Position numbers and translations under genes: made by a program. Below, piece by piece: positions 1-8,168 of a DNA stretch of 64,000 nucleotides. The notes under the pieces were generated by a model, which worked only from the letters and a program-made list of their open reading frames with translations, did no database searches and had not been told where the DNA came from. How positions within the stretch are numbered: the first letter of the stretch is position 1; the number at the start of each line of letters is the position of its first letter. The stretch spans positions 558,001 to 622,000 of the forward strand of contig NZ_FOCL01000002.1 in assembly GCF_900110105.1 (NCBI RefSeq), given 5' to 3'. The DNA comes from Mucilaginibacter gossypiicola (GTDB taxonomy: Bacteria > Bacteroidota > Bacteroidia > Sphingobacteriales > Sphingobacteriaceae).

Positions 1-56
1 ATTAACCAAATGCACCAGGTTATAGGTAAAGGAATCATAATTATCTATAATCAGAA

Positions 57-184
57 TCCCCCCCCGCCCCTTAAAGGGGGTGCTTTCCGGGATATTTGTA
101 TTTTCTTTCATTTTATTTTATATATCTTAAAATATTTGCCAAAATTATTATTCACCATTGTTCCCCCCTTCAGGGGGATAGGGG
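57..184. repeat. G/C-run inverted repeat element
   Basis: The element holds two short hairpins. The left one pairs CCCC with GGGG around TTAAA. The right one pairs CCCCC with GGGGG around TTCA. About 80 bases of AT-rich DNA lie between them. It resembles the CCCCTCTTGAGAGGGG ends of the elements near 7.7, 9.7 and 38.5 kb, so it may be a decayed relative. The right hairpin starts directly after the trpE stop codon and could also act as a weak terminator for trpE, although no T-tract follows it on the minus strand. Nothing else is seen in the first 184 bases. Confidence 0.4.
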
Positions 185-1594
185 TTACAACTCCTCCGCC
201 AGCTCAAAGGCCCTTCTTAAAGCCGAGATCTTGGTATCAACCTCCCGCAATTCGCTTTCGGGTATCGAACCGGCTACTATACCCGCACCGGCCTGGTAAT
301 GCAGCGTATTGTTTTTGCTTAAAAACGAACGGATCATAATGGCATGGTTAAAGTCGCCATTGAAACCGAGGAAGCCTATCGCACCGCTGTAAAAGCTGCG
401 TTTAATATTTTCATTTTCGTCGATAATCTCCATAGCGCGGTATTTTGGTGCGCCGCTAAGGGTACCGGCCGGGTAAGTATCGGCCACAACTTTAAATGCT
501 GATACGCCCGGCTTCAATTTGCCGCTTACATGCGATACCAGGTGGATAAGGTGCGAGTAATACTGAACCTCTTTAAAGGCCTTAACAGTTACATTTTCGC
601 AATGGCGGCTCAGGTCGTTACGGGCCAGGTCAACTAACATCACATGTTCTGCCGATTCTTTGGGGTCATTTTCCAGATTACGGGCAATCTCTGCGTCCTT
701 CTCATCATCGCCGCTGCGTTTAAAGGTACCGGCTATCGGGAAAATATTGGCGACGTTGTTTTTTATGGTGATCTGCGCCTCGGGCGATGAGCCGAAGATC
801 CTGAAATCGCCAAAGTCAAAATAAAACAAATAAGGCGATGGGTTGATAGAACGCAGGGCACGGTAAACGTTAAATTCATCACCCAGGAAGGTGCGCGAAA
901 ATGCTCTTGAGGGCACTATCTGGAAAACATCACCACGGTAAATATGCTGCTTCATTTTCTCCACTATAGCAATGAACTCATCACCGGTAAGGTTTGATTT
1001 TTCATCGCCATTGCTTTTAAAGCTGTATTCGGGAAAGTTTTTGTTTTTGATGAGATATTCCAGCTTTTCGATACCGCCATTGGTTGGTGCTCCTTCGGGC
1101 TGGTTATGGAAGATGTAAAGCTCATTCTTAAAGTGGTCGATAGCGATGATGTATCGGTAGATGTGGTACTGCATTACCGGTATTTTACGGTCTGTATTAT
1201 CGCTTTGCTTTAGTTTGATGGTTTCATAATGCTCAACGGCCTCGTGGGTAAAATAGCCGAACAATCCGTTGGTGATCATTTTCAGCGGCAGCGAGTCGGT
1301 TTCAAAACTACCGATGAAACTGTTGATCTGCTCTATCAGATCGAACGAGCCGGGCTCATGTGTTTCATGGCTGCCATCCGGGTATTGCTTTTTCAGTACG
1401 CCGTTGTTCAGTACAATCCCACTCAGCGGCTCGCAGCAAATGTAGCTGGTGCTATTCTCGCGGCTATGATAATCGGAGCTTTCCAGCAGCAGCGAGTTGG
1501 GAAATACATCGCGCAGGCGAAGGTAAATGCTAACCGGTGTCGTAGTATCGGCCAGCAGCTTTTTATAAGTAGTAGTAATTTTAAATGTGCTCAT
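185..1594 (-). CDS. trpE: Anthranilate synthase component I
   Basis: TrpE makes anthranilate from chorismate, with ammonia supplied by the TrpG glutaminase; this is the first committed step of tryptophan synthesis in the cytosol. The 469 residues match the family. LLES at residues 36-39 matches the conserved feedback (Trp-binding) element. The C-terminal chorismate-binding domain shows GDVFQIVPSRAF, NPSPYLFYFDF, SSPEAQ, EHVMLVDLARNDL, PAGTLSGAPK and AGAGIVAGSIPESE. The start is an ATG 25 bases downstream of the attenuator T-run. trpG and the rest of the pathway would lie beyond the left window edge and are not visible. Expression is very probably controlled by the leader peptide and terminator just upstream. 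p-Aminobenzoate synthase (PabB) is the main alternative, but the Trp-codon leader favours TrpE. Confidence 0.96.
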   Translation of the reverse strand: MSTFKITTTYKKLLADTTTPVSIYLRLRDVFPNSLLLESSDYHSRENSTSYICCEPLSGIVLNNGVLKKQYPDGSHETHEPGSFDLIEQINSFIGSFETDSLPLKMITNGLFGYFTHEAVEHYETIKLKQSDNTDRKIPVMQYHIYRYIIAIDHFKNELYIFHNQPEGAPTNGGIEKLEYLIKNKNFPEYSFKSNGDEKSNLTGDEFIAIVEKMKQHIYRGDVFQIVPSRAFSRTFLGDEFNVYRALRSINPSPYLFYFDFGDFRIFGSSPEAQITIKNNVANIFPIAGTFKRSGDDEKDAEIARNLENDPKESAEHVMLVDLARNDLSRHCENVTVKAFKEVQYYSHLIHLVSHVSGKLKPGVSAFKVVADTYPAGTLSGAPKYRAMEIIDENENIKRSFYSGAIGFLGFNGDFNHAIMIRSFLSKNNTLHYQAGAGIVAGSIPESELREVDTKISALRRAFELAEEL

Positions 1595-1617
1595 GTTTAT
1601 TTTTCAAATATCTTAAA

Positions 1618-1651
1618 ACAAAAAAACCCGGCGAATTGGGGTCGCCGGGTT
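1618..1651 (-). terminator. trp attenuator terminator hairpin
   Basis: Read on the minus strand, AACCCGGCGA pairs perfectly with TCGCCGGGTT over 10 bp around a 7-base loop, followed by seven T's. It lies between the Trp-rich leader ORF and trpE, in the position of an attenuator terminator. Its 5' arm and loop (CCGGC then CCAATT) can alternatively pair with AATTGG and GCCGG at 1703-1715, inside the leader coding region. The terminator and this antiterminator are mutually exclusive. Confidence 0.9.
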
Positions 1652-1688
1652 TCCTATTTAGGTTCACAATTGATTAGGTTGTCTCTGA

Positions 1689-1757
1689 TCAAAAAGCGCA
1701 AGCCGGCTGCCAATTTAATTGGTGCCACCAGCTGTTTTTATGTGTGTTTTTAATCAT
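1689..1757 (-). CDS. trpL: trp operon leader peptide
   Basis: This 22-codon ORF starts with ATG and ends with TGA. It encodes Trp at codons 10, 11 and 16 (core SWWHQLNW), an extreme enrichment for so short a peptide. It sits between a consensus promoter and an intrinsic terminator ahead of trpE. The arrangement matches classical ribosome-mediated attenuation. Stalling at the Trp pair would leave AATTGGCAGCCGG (1703-1715) free to pair with the terminator 5' arm and loop, so trpE is transcribed. Without stalling, the terminator forms. An early CCAAT/ATTGG hairpin in the same stretch could act as the 1:2 pairing. The start codon lies 8 bases after the -7 box, so the mRNA 5' UTR must be very short. 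The sequence was read directly; the function is inferred from architecture. Confidence 0.88.
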   Translation of the reverse strand: MIKNTHKNSWWHQLNWQPACAF

Positions 1758-1765
1758 CGCGGTCA

Positions 1766-1795
1766 CAAATTTATAAAGAAATTTGAATTGTCAAA
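1766..1795 (-). promoter_or_regulatory. Promoter of trpL-trpE
   Basis: On the minus strand TTTG (1792-1795) is followed by 18 bases and TAAATTTG (1766-1773). This matches the Bacteroidota sigma consensus TTTG, about 19 bases, TAnnTTTG. The leader ATG begins 8 bases downstream. Confidence 0.75.
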
Positions 1796-1842
1796 TTTTT
1801 TGTGAAATTATTTATTTGCTAAATCCTATTAGCTACGTAGAA

Positions 1843-2268
1843 TTACTGTGGAATAAGCATTATACCCACTGCAATAAGCACAATCCCTATCAAATAAAAG
1901 ATGGCGATAGCTTTATGCTTAGCTTCGGGCAGTGCTGCTTTTTTTGATTTGCTATGACCGATAGTGATCAGCGCGATGGCAATGATCATCATAACCCAAT
2001 GCTCAACCGTCCAATAACGGGTGATAGGATTTTTCATGGTTTCTTTGCTGAACTGCACCATCGGGCTAATGAAAAATAAAATGATACCCAGCAAAAATTG
2101 GGTATGCACCGAGATCATAGCAAACAGATTCAGTTTGCGGTTCCCCTCGCCATAAGGTCTTTTACCCAGCCAACCCATAAACGCACGCACAAGGGCCAGC
2201 AATACCAGTACTATAACAATGTACCTGAAACCGGAATGGAATTCCTTAAAAAAGCTATAAAGTGTCAT
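1843..2268 (-). CDS. Small four-helix membrane protein (cytochrome b-like annotation)
   Basis: The 141-residue integral membrane protein has about four hydrophobic helices: residues 15-34, 49-68, 90-106 and 120-139. Similar small proteins in Sphingobacteriaceae are usually annotated as cytochrome B. Histidines that could be heme ligands are present (His11, the SVHTQF histidine, EHW near residue 88, GHSK near residue 103), but heme binding is not shown by the sequence. It is a single gene with no obvious operon partner. A repeat element lies upstream and the trp promoter lies beyond its 3' end. Biochemical function is unknown. Confidence 0.75.
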   Translation of the reverse strand: MTLYSFFKEFHSGFRYIVIVLVLLALVRAFMGWLGKRPYGEGNRKLNLFAMISVHTQFLLGIILFFISPMVQFSKETMKNPITRYWTVEHWVMMIIAIALITIGHSKSKKAALPEAKHKAIAIFYLIGIVLIAVGIMLIPQ

Positions 2269-2365
2269 ACATCAAAATTTTGCCGTGAATATACGCATAT
2301 AGGTCATTGAAGTCATTAGGTCATTGTGTCATTTTTTTGTAGACAGAGAGGGCCCTTAATAAACA

Positions 2366-2462
2366 ATGTCATTGCGAGGAGGAACGACGAAGCAATCTCT
2401 TAGCTATGCATATCAAACGCGCATTGGCTACGAGATTGCCAACGCTGCGCTCGCAATGACAT
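2366..2462. repeat. ATGTCATTGCGAGG palindromic element, copy 1
   Basis: The ends are ATGTCATTGCGAGG and CGCTCGCAATGACAT, which are inverted repeats, with GAAGCAATC and GAGATTGCC as inner complementary blocks. It is one of eight copies in the window, all in intergenic DNA. It could form a long hairpin if transcribed. Confidence 0.85.
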
Positions 2463-2482
2463 GGTGTTAGTAATGAAGCCAT

Positions 2483-2515
2483 AAAAAAAGCGATGAGCCT
2501 AAACCCATCGCTTTT
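2483..2515 (-). terminator. Terminator of the pdhA-E2 unit
   Basis: AAAAGCGATG pairs with CATCGCTTTT around a 10-base loop, followed on the minus strand by a T-run. It lies 34 bases past the E2 stop. A-rich and T-rich sides on both strands make it potentially bidirectional. Confidence 0.8.
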
Positions 2516-2516
2516 C

Positions 2517-2548
2517 AAAATCCGAAATCGAAAATCCGATATCCGAAA
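2517..2548. repeat. TCCGAAATC low-complexity repeat
   Basis: Short near-repeats of AAATCCGAAATC abut the E2 stop codon. The same phrase recurs at about 18869-18915 and 19117-19148. Confidence 0.6.
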
Positions 2549-4198
2549 TTATATCAACAGCCTTACCGGCTCTTCTAATAATTGTTTTAATGTTTGCAGG
2601 AAGGCAGCAGCTGTAGCACCGTCAACCACTCGGTGGTCGGCACTCAGGGTTACCTTCATGATATTGCCAGGTACTACTGCACCATTTTTAACAACCGGAA
2701 CCGCCTGGATACCGCTTACAGCAAGGATACAAGCGTTAGGTGTGTTAATGATAGCAGTAAACTCATCAACGCCAAACATACCAAGGTTTGAAATGGTGAA
2801 AGTTGAACCTTCCATTTCGTTTGGCTGCAGTTTTTTAGCTTTTGCTTTACCGGCAAACTCTTTCACTTCAACCGAAATGTGGCTTAATGATTTACCATCG
2901 GCAAATTTGATAACAGGTACCAATAAACCTTCGTCAACAGCAACGGCAACGCCAACGTGAACGTGTTCGTTAGTGCGGATCTTATCACCCAGGAATGAAG
3001 AGTTGATAGCCGGGTGTTGCCTTAAGGCTACAGCACAAGCTTTAACAACAAAATCATTAAATGAAATTTTAACCGGGGCAATCTCATTCATACGGGTACG
3101 GGCAACAATAGCCTGATCCATATCAATGGTCATGGTTACATAAAAATGCGGAGCAGTGAACAAGCTTTCGCTTAAGCGGCGGCTGATAGCTTTACGCATT
3201 TGGGTAACCGGTCTTTCGCTAAATTTCTCTTCGCCGGTAAAGGTTGGCAATACGATTGGTGCTTTTGCAGCAGGTGCAGATGCAGCAGCAGGTGCGCCCT
3301 CAGCAGCAGGAGCAGCAGCCGGTTTAGCAGATGGTGTATATTCTTCAATATCCTTTTTGATGATACGGCCACCTTCGGCACTACCTTTTACATCATTAAG
3401 GTTGATGCCTTTATCTTTAGCTATTTTACGTGCAAGCGGAGATGCTTTTACACGGCTATCATCAGATGATGCCTGCGCAGCAGGAGCAGCCTCAACAGTC
3501 TCGGTTTTAGTTTCAGCAGCAGGTGCAGCTTCAGCGGCAGGGGCCGAACCACCATCCTGTAATAAAGGAGTGATGTCGGTACCTTCTTTACCTACTATAG
3601 CGATAATGCCATTTACTTGTGCAGCTTCGCCTTCTTTAACACCTATATATAATAAGGTACCGGCTTCATAGCCCACAACTTCCATGGTAGCCTTATCGGT
3701 TGCCACATCAGCCAGTGAATCATCAGCTTTTACTTTATCGCCAACTTTAAAGTTCCATTTTTCGATGGTGCCTTCGGTCATGGTATCACTCAATAACGGC
3801 ATGCGGATAACCGTAGCCGGAATGCTTGACAAATCAACCTTTGGAGCGGCTGGTGCCGGAGTAGCAGCAGGTGCCTTATCAGCAACAGGAGCAGGTTCTT
3901 CGGCCGGTTTAGCAGCAGCGCCGCTGCCAGCCTGGTCAAGTAAAGATTTGTAATCTTCGCCTTCTTTACCTAAAATGGCAATAACAGCATCAACCGGAGC
4001 AGCAGCACCTTCCTGTATACCGATATACAGCAATGTACCATCCTGGTACGATTCAAAATCCATGGTAGCTTTATCAGTTTCAATCTCGGCCAATACATCG
4101 CCAGATTTAACCTTATCGCCAACTTTTTTATGCCATTTAGCTAATACCCCTTCGGTCATGGTATCGCTCATCTTAGGCATTTTTACTACTTCGGCCAT
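2549..4198 (-). CDS. pdhC: Pyruvate dehydrogenase E2, dihydrolipoamide acetyltransferase
   Basis: This is the E2 core of the pyruvate dehydrogenase complex, which transfers the acetyl group from lipoamide to CoA. Domains in order: lipoyl domain 1 (residues 1-80, lipoyl Lys43 in ETDKATMDF), an Ala/Pro linker, lipoyl domain 2 (about 128-205, ATDKATMEV), another Ala/Pro linker, a peripheral subunit-binding domain (about 250-290, ASPLARKIAKDKGINL), a third linker, and a catalytic domain ending with the active-site signature ADHRVVDG. The 549 residues fit a two-lipoyl E2. It lies 114 bases downstream of E1-alpha on the same strand, so the two are probably co-transcribed. The low-complexity linkers create long open frames on the opposite strand that are not genes. 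E1-beta and E3 are not in the window. Confidence 0.96.
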   Translation of the reverse strand: MAEVVKMPKMSDTMTEGVLAKWHKKVGDKVKSGDVLAEIETDKATMDFESYQDGTLLYIGIQEGAAAPVDAVIAILGKEGEDYKSLLDQAGSGAAAKPAEEPAPVADKAPAATPAPAAPKVDLSSIPATVIRMPLLSDTMTEGTIEKWNFKVGDKVKADDSLADVATDKATMEVVGYEAGTLLYIGVKEGEAAQVNGIIAIVGKEGTDITPLLQDGGSAPAAEAAPAAETKTETVEAAPAAQASSDDSRVKASPLARKIAKDKGINLNDVKGSAEGGRIIKKDIEEYTPSAKPAAAPAAEGAPAAASAPAAKAPIVLPTFTGEEKFSERPVTQMRKAISRRLSESLFTAPHFYVTMTIDMDQAIVARTRMNEIAPVKISFNDFVVKACAVALRQHPAINSSFLGDKIRTNEHVHVGVAVAVDEGLLVPVIKFADGKSLSHISVEVKEFAGKAKAKKLQPNEMEGSTFTISNLGMFGVDEFTAIINTPNACILAVSGIQAVPVVKNGAVVPGNIMKVTLSADHRVVDGATAAAFLQTLKQLLEEPVRLLI

Positions 4199-4238
4199 AT
4201 ACTATTTATATGTGTTTAATTTTTAGTAATTTTTTATT

Positions 4239-4312
4239 GTCCGAAAGTCTGGTGTCCGCAGTCCGAAAGTTTTTGATTAATGACTTTGGGCTTAACACTC
4301 CCGACTTAAAAC
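4239..4312. repeat. GTCCGAAAGTC low-complexity spacer
   Basis: The pdhA-E2 gap contains repeated GTCCGAAAGT, GTCCGCAGTCCG and GACTTTGG/CCCGACTTAAAACTT phrases, with partly complementary halves. It is of the same style as other intergenic spacers in this window. Confidence 0.45.
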
Positions 4313-5308
4313 TTAGTCCCTGATGTAAGGATAATCTTCCTGAACATATACATCGGTATACAATTCAGAAGCATCAGGCCATGGCGACTCTTCAGCAAAT
4401 TGTACTGCTTCATCAACAATAGCTTTGATCTTAACATCCATTTCATCAAACCATGCTTCATCAGCATATTTTTCGGCAAGGATAGTTTGTTTAACGGCTT
4501 CAATAGGGTCTTTTGCTTTGTAGCTTTCCAACTCCTCTTTAGTACGATACTTTTGCGGATCGGACATAGAGTGACCTTTATAGCGGTAAGTACGCATTTC
4601 AAGGAAAGTTGGGCCTTCACCTGCACGTGCACGCTGAACAGCTTCGTCCATTGCTACGTGAACCGCAGCAGGATCCATGCCATCAACCGGCGACGAAGGG
4701 ATACCATAAGGCAAACCTAATTTATAAATATCCGTTTGTGCGGTAGTACGCTCAACAGAAGTACCCATAGCGTAACCATTGTTTTCGCAAACAAAAATTA
4801 CAGGTAACTTCCAAAGCGCTGCCATATTAAAGGTTTCGGTAAGTGCACCCTGACGTACAGCACCATCGCCCATATAAGCAATGTTTACAAACTCAGTACC
4901 TTTATATTTTTCGGCAAAAGCAATACCGGCACCAAGTGGTACCTGACCGCCCACAATACCGTGGCCACCATAAAAATTCTTTTCCTTATCAAACATGTGC
5001 ATAGAACCACCTTTGCCTTTTGAGCATCCGGTAGCTTTACCATACATCTCGGCCATAATGGCTTTTGGAGTTACACCTTTAGCAAGCGCGTGAGCATGGT
5101 CGCGATATGCGGTGATCAAGCTGTCTTCAGGTTTAATTACAGACATAGCTCCGGCTAAAACAGCCTCCTGCCCAATATACAGATGGCAAAAGCCTCTGAT
5201 TTTTTGTTGTCCGTATAACTGTCCTGTTTTTTCTTCGAACCTGCGCATCAATAGCATCTGTTCGTACCACATCAGGTAGGTGTCCTTGTTTATTTCGATT
5301 GAACTCAT
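4313..5308 (-). CDS. pdhA: Pyruvate dehydrogenase E1 component, alpha subunit
   Basis: This is the thiamine-diphosphate-dependent decarboxylase subunit; with E1-beta it forms hydroxyethyl-ThDP and acetylates the E2 lipoyl arm. The 331 residues are normal for heterotetrameric E1-alpha. GDGAVRQG near residue 147, followed about 30 residues later by ENNGYAMG, is the GDG...NN ThDP/Mg2+ signature. Phosphorylation-loop-like sequence YRYKGHSMSDP follows. ATG start; a -7 box TAGATTTG lies at 5338-5345. Downstream is E2 in the same direction. E1-beta must be encoded elsewhere, since no transketolase-like beta gene is present here. Confidence 0.95.
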   Translation of the reverse strand: MSSIEINKDTYLMWYEQMLLMRRFEEKTGQLYGQQKIRGFCHLYIGQEAVLAGAMSVIKPEDSLITAYRDHAHALAKGVTPKAIMAEMYGKATGCSKGKGGSMHMFDKEKNFYGGHGIVGGQVPLGAGIAFAEKYKGTEFVNIAYMGDGAVRQGALTETFNMAALWKLPVIFVCENNGYAMGTSVERTTAQTDIYKLGLPYGIPSSPVDGMDPAAVHVAMDEAVQRARAGEGPTFLEMRTYRYKGHSMSDPQKYRTKEELESYKAKDPIEAVKQTILAEKYADEAWFDEMDVKIKAIVDEAVQFAEESPWPDASELYTDVYVQEDYPYIRD

Positions 5309-5672
5309 GTATTAAACAACCTTTTTGGAGTAAAGCGCAAATCTAATTATATCCTGCAAAATATCGAAACCTCAAGCAAATTGTTGCAAAATTTTATTTG
5401 GTGGCCTTAAAGCGTGCCTGTCACCGCTAAACCAGGGTTTTACAGGTTTGGCACAGCTAATCCGGCTAAAATAAAACTTAAAAAAACACACCTATGGGCA
5501 ATAAATTATCGTTTTACGAAGTTTTAGATGATGTGTTTTTATCTAAATGCTCAAAAAAGCACTTAAATAATTACAACCAAATTACATTGGTTATCGTACA
5601 AGAGCCTGTTTATTAAAAGGATGTGCAATAAAAAGCACTTTTTTATATTTTTTGAAAAATAAGGAGCATTTA
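5309..5672. other. Intergenic region between divergent pdhA and NlpC genes
   Basis: This stretch holds a -7-like box TAGATTTG for pdhA (minus strand, 5338-5345). It also holds an imperfect GTGCC/GGCAC hairpin around 5415-5455. A 40-codon ATG ORF on the plus strand (5494-5616, beginning MGNKLSFYEVLDD) has no recognisable similarity and is not called as a gene. No other signal is seen. Confidence 0.4.
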
Positions 5673-5703
5673 TTTGCAATTTTAAAAAATATAAATAGTT
5701 TTG
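5673..5703 (+). promoter_or_regulatory. Promoter of the NlpC/P60 gene
   Basis: TTTG (5673-5676), 19 bases, TAGTTTTG (5696-5703) is an exact Bacteroidota consensus match. It predicts a 5' UTR of about 65 bases. Confidence 0.75.
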
Positions 5704-5775
5704 TAGAGCACGATAGACATAGTGTCTGATTTAATAAACAATTTGTTGCCCTAACTCAACAAACAAACTGATTAA

Positions 5776-6381
5776 ATGAAGAAATTTGCCCTGGCTATTG
5801 CCTTACTTTTCAGCGTCGTAGCTTCACAAGCTCAAACAAAAAGTGCCCCGAGCACCAGTGATGACAACAAAGACGACCAGGAAAGTTTAGGTAAAGCATA
5901 CTTTTCCCAAATTATGGGAGTTGCTTTATCTGCTACCTCAAACATGAAACTCTTTCACTTTGTATATGATTGGATTGGTACCCCTTACCACTTTGGCGGA
6001 AGCTCAAGAAGAGGTATCGACTGTTCGGCCTTTACAAAAGAATTATACAGCGAAGTTTTTAACCTTGATATCAAACGTAACTCACGTGATATTTTCAGCA
6101 TGGTTAACCCTGTTGCTAAAGATGAGTTGAAAGAAGGCGATTTGGTTTTCTTTAAGATCCATAGTCGCAGCATTTCGCACGTAGGCATTTACTTAGGCAA
6201 TAATAAATTTGCTCACGCCTCATCAAGAGGTGTAGCTATCAGCAGTCTTGACGATGCTTACTACAGCCGTTTCTTTTATAAAGGCGGCAGGCTGTTAGCT
6301 TCATTTAAGGACGAATTTAAAGGTTCGGCATCCACGGGTAACAACGATATGGGCGACGACGTAGACGAAAGCAAGAACTAA
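5776..6381 (+). CDS. Secreted NlpC/P60 (C40) peptidoglycan hydrolase
   Basis: This is a predicted cell-wall gamma-D-glutamyl-diamino-acid endopeptidase. A Sec signal peptide occupies residues 1-20 (ends SQAQ). After a short acidic linker comes the NlpC/P60 fold, with catalytic Cys83 (GIDCSAF), His135 (ISHVGIYL) and His147 (KFAHASS). The C-terminal tail is charged and probably disordered. At 201 residues it is close to a minimal single-domain member. It has its own promoter and is followed by a strong intrinsic terminator that runs right up to the start of the next gene. Confidence 0.9.
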   Translation: MKKFALAIALLFSVVASQAQTKSAPSTSDDNKDDQESLGKAYFSQIMGVALSATSNMKLFHFVYDWIGTPYHFGGSSRRGIDCSAFTKELYSEVFNLDIKRNSRDIFSMVNPVAKDELKEGDLVFFKIHSRSISHVGIYLGNNKFAHASSRGVAISSLDDAYYSRFFYKGGRLLASFKDEFKGSASTGNNDMGDDVDESKN

Positions 6382-6410
6382 ACGATTTTGAAATAAATAA
6401 ACTAATTTAG

Positions 6411-6441
6411 TCCCCTCATCCTCAATGAGGGGATTTTTTTT
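6411..6441 (+). terminator. Intrinsic terminator abutting the capA-like start codon
   Basis: TCCCCTCAT pairs with ATGAGGGGA around a 5-base loop, followed by eight T's. The next ATG is at 6445, only three bases after the T-run. Confidence 0.88.
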
Positions 6442-6444
6442 ATA

Positions 6445-7593
6445 ATGAAATTTCATTTATTGCTTACAGCAGCCTGCCTGGCGCTGTTTTTACAGGCGTG
6501 TAACCACCCGCCCAGTAAAAAACAAGTGCTGGCCCCTGCTCCCAAACCTAAACCCGACACAGCAACAACAGCCACCGCCGCTGTTCAGCGTGATTCATCC
6601 ATATCCATAGCCGCCGTTGGCGATATGATGCTCGGAACATCCTATCCCAATAATTACACCCTGCCCCCCGATAGCGCGAAAAACAGTTTTAATGTTATTG
6701 CCGGTGAATTGAGAAATGCCGATGTAACTTTCGGAAATCTTGAAGGCAGTCTGCTTGATGGCGGTAGTCCGGCTCATTATAAGTTGCACCAGCGAAGTAA
6801 AGCCTATTTGTTCAGGATGCCTACTGCCTATGCCGGCGTTTTTAAAGATGCCGGTTTTAATGTGCTTAGCCTGGCCAATAACCACATCGGTGATTTTGGT
6901 GATACCGGGCGCATGAGCACCACACGTGTGCTTGATAGCATAGGGATTAATTATGGTGGATTGCTTAGCCACCCTTCTACGGTATTTGAACGCAATGGCA
7001 TCAAATATGGCTTTTGCGCCTTTGCCCCCAATGCCAATACTTTACCAATACTTGATCTTAAAAATGCTACCCGCATTATCAGCGAATTGAAACAGCGCTG
7101 TGATATCGTCATCGTATCTTTTCATGGCGGCGGCGAAGGCGTGGATTATGAACACGTGCCTTTTGCTATGGAATCCTTTATCAGCGAAAAAAGGGGCGAT
7201 GTGCACGCCTTTGCCCATAATGCTATTGATGCCGGTGCAGATATCATATTGGGGAACGGCCCGCATGTAAACAGGGCAATGGAGGTTTATAAGAACCGTT
7301 TGATCGCTTACAGCCTGGGTAACTTTTGCACTTATAAAAGTGTGAGTGTAGCCGGTGTTTGCGGCCTTGCCCCCTTGCTAAAAGTAAAGCTGAACAAAAA
7401 GGGGGAGTTTTTGAATGGCCGCATTATATCCCTGAGGCAGGCCCATGACAAAGGCCTTGAGCTTGATTCGCTTAACCGGGCAGCCATCCGGATCAGGGAA
7501 CTCACAGAAGCCGACTTTCCCGGTGCCGGCTTACTGATATCCGACGCGGGGGAGATCAGCCTTAATCCCGTTATTCAGAGCGAGAGCCTGTAG
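6445..7593 (+). CDS. CapA-family (PGA_cap) lipoprotein
   Basis: This belongs to the CapA/PgsA metallophosphatase-like family, linked in some bacteria to poly-gamma-glutamate or other capsule export. The catalytic activity here is unknown. A lipoprotein signal with Cys19 (lipobox LQAC) is followed by a Pro/Ala/Thr-rich linker. The PGA_cap fold starts near residue 52 with AVGDMMLG, then GNLEGSL, LANNHIGDFGDTG, SFHGGGEG, ILGNGPHVN and SLGNFCTY, the usual metal-site blocks. The 382 residues are typical. No pgsB/pgsC-like genes are nearby, so a capsule role is not supported by context. The start codon follows a terminator by 3 bases, so its transcription must involve read-through or a start site inside the hairpin. 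Confidence 0.85.
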   Translation: MKFHLLLTAACLALFLQACNHPPSKKQVLAPAPKPKPDTATTATAAVQRDSSISIAAVGDMMLGTSYPNNYTLPPDSAKNSFNVIAGELRNADVTFGNLEGSLLDGGSPAHYKLHQRSKAYLFRMPTAYAGVFKDAGFNVLSLANNHIGDFGDTGRMSTTRVLDSIGINYGGLLSHPSTVFERNGIKYGFCAFAPNANTLPILDLKNATRIISELKQRCDIVIVSFHGGGEGVDYEHVPFAMESFISEKRGDVHAFAHNAIDAGADIILGNGPHVNRAMEVYKNRLIAYSLGNFCTYKSVSVAGVCGLAPLLKVKLNKKGEFLNGRIISLRQAHDKGLELDSLNRAAIRIRELTEADFPGAGLLISDAGEISLNPVIQSESL

Positions 7594-7689
7594 AAAAGTG
7601 GGGCGAGAATTGAACGCCGCATAGACTCACCCCGACATCACCTTAGCTGTTACTTAATGAAAAAAGCGAGGGCTTGTGCGATTCCCATC

Positions 7690-7786
7690 TTTAGAGGGGC
7701 GGAGGGGTGTGTTTCTGCTTTGATAAGCTTGCAGCAGAAACACACCCCCTGCTGTCGCTCGTGCCTCCGCGCCTCCTCTCAGGAGG
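7690..7786. repeat. CACACCCCT inverted-repeat element, copy 1
   Basis: Outer blocks related to AGAGGGGCGGAGG and CGCCTCCTCTCAGGAGG flank a hairpin made of GGGGTGTGTTTCTGCT and GCAGAAACACACCCC. Related elements are at 9709-9803 and 38538-38643. The region 7594-7885 holds nothing else recognisable. Confidence 0.75.
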
Positions 7787-7885
7787 TTTTTTTACCCTCT
7801 TTGCGGCGCAGCCGGAGAGAGGGTGGTCCAGCGTAGCGCAGACCGGGTGAATAAGCTATGCGATTTGCAAAGCATGCTAACCTAT

Positions 7886-8101
7886 TTAAGCCGCTTCATC
7901 TTTAGTATTCCGCACCAGGCTTATACCCGTTGAAAAGAAGATCAGCGAAATAATGCCTATTACTACCATGGTGGTTACTTGCGCACTATGATTAATGATA
8001 GCTATACCGGTATAAATGAGGCCAACGATACCAAGCACGCTCAGTATCGTTCCGAAAGTTCGTTTTAAGTTCATGACAGGTGTGCTGTTTTTTATGAGCA
8101 T
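7886..8101 (-). CDS. Small two-helix membrane protein
   Basis: The 71-residue ORF could equally start at the internal ATG at 8074, giving 62 residues beginning MNLKRTFG. It has two hydrophobic helices (about residues 16-34 and 42-62) and a charged C-terminus ending KDEAA. Only 67 bases separate it from the divergently transcribed SPFH gene, so the two may share a control region. I do not recognise the family. Confidence 0.6.
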   Translation of the reverse strand: MLIKNSTPVMNLKRTFGTILSVLGIVGLIYTGIAIINHSAQVTTMVVIGIISLIFFSTGISLVRNTKDEAA

Positions 8102-8168
8102 TTTTTAAAAAACAAATAACACACCAATAATTAATACTACTTTTATTTTAAACATAATAAACCAAACC

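Noticed and set aside
1229..1753. 174-codon open frame on the plus strand opposite trpE
   Set aside because: It overlaps the well-supported trpE and its attenuator on the other strand and shows no family features.
3156..3671. 171-codon open frame (and others) opposite the E2 gene
   Set aside because: It is an Ala/Ser-rich artefact of the Ala/Pro-rich linkers of the E2 gene read on the opposite strand.
5494..5616. 40-codon ORF between pdhA and the NlpC gene
   Set aside because: It has an ATG and a reasonable start region but no similarity, no promoter of its own and no conserved features, so it was described only as part of the gap.
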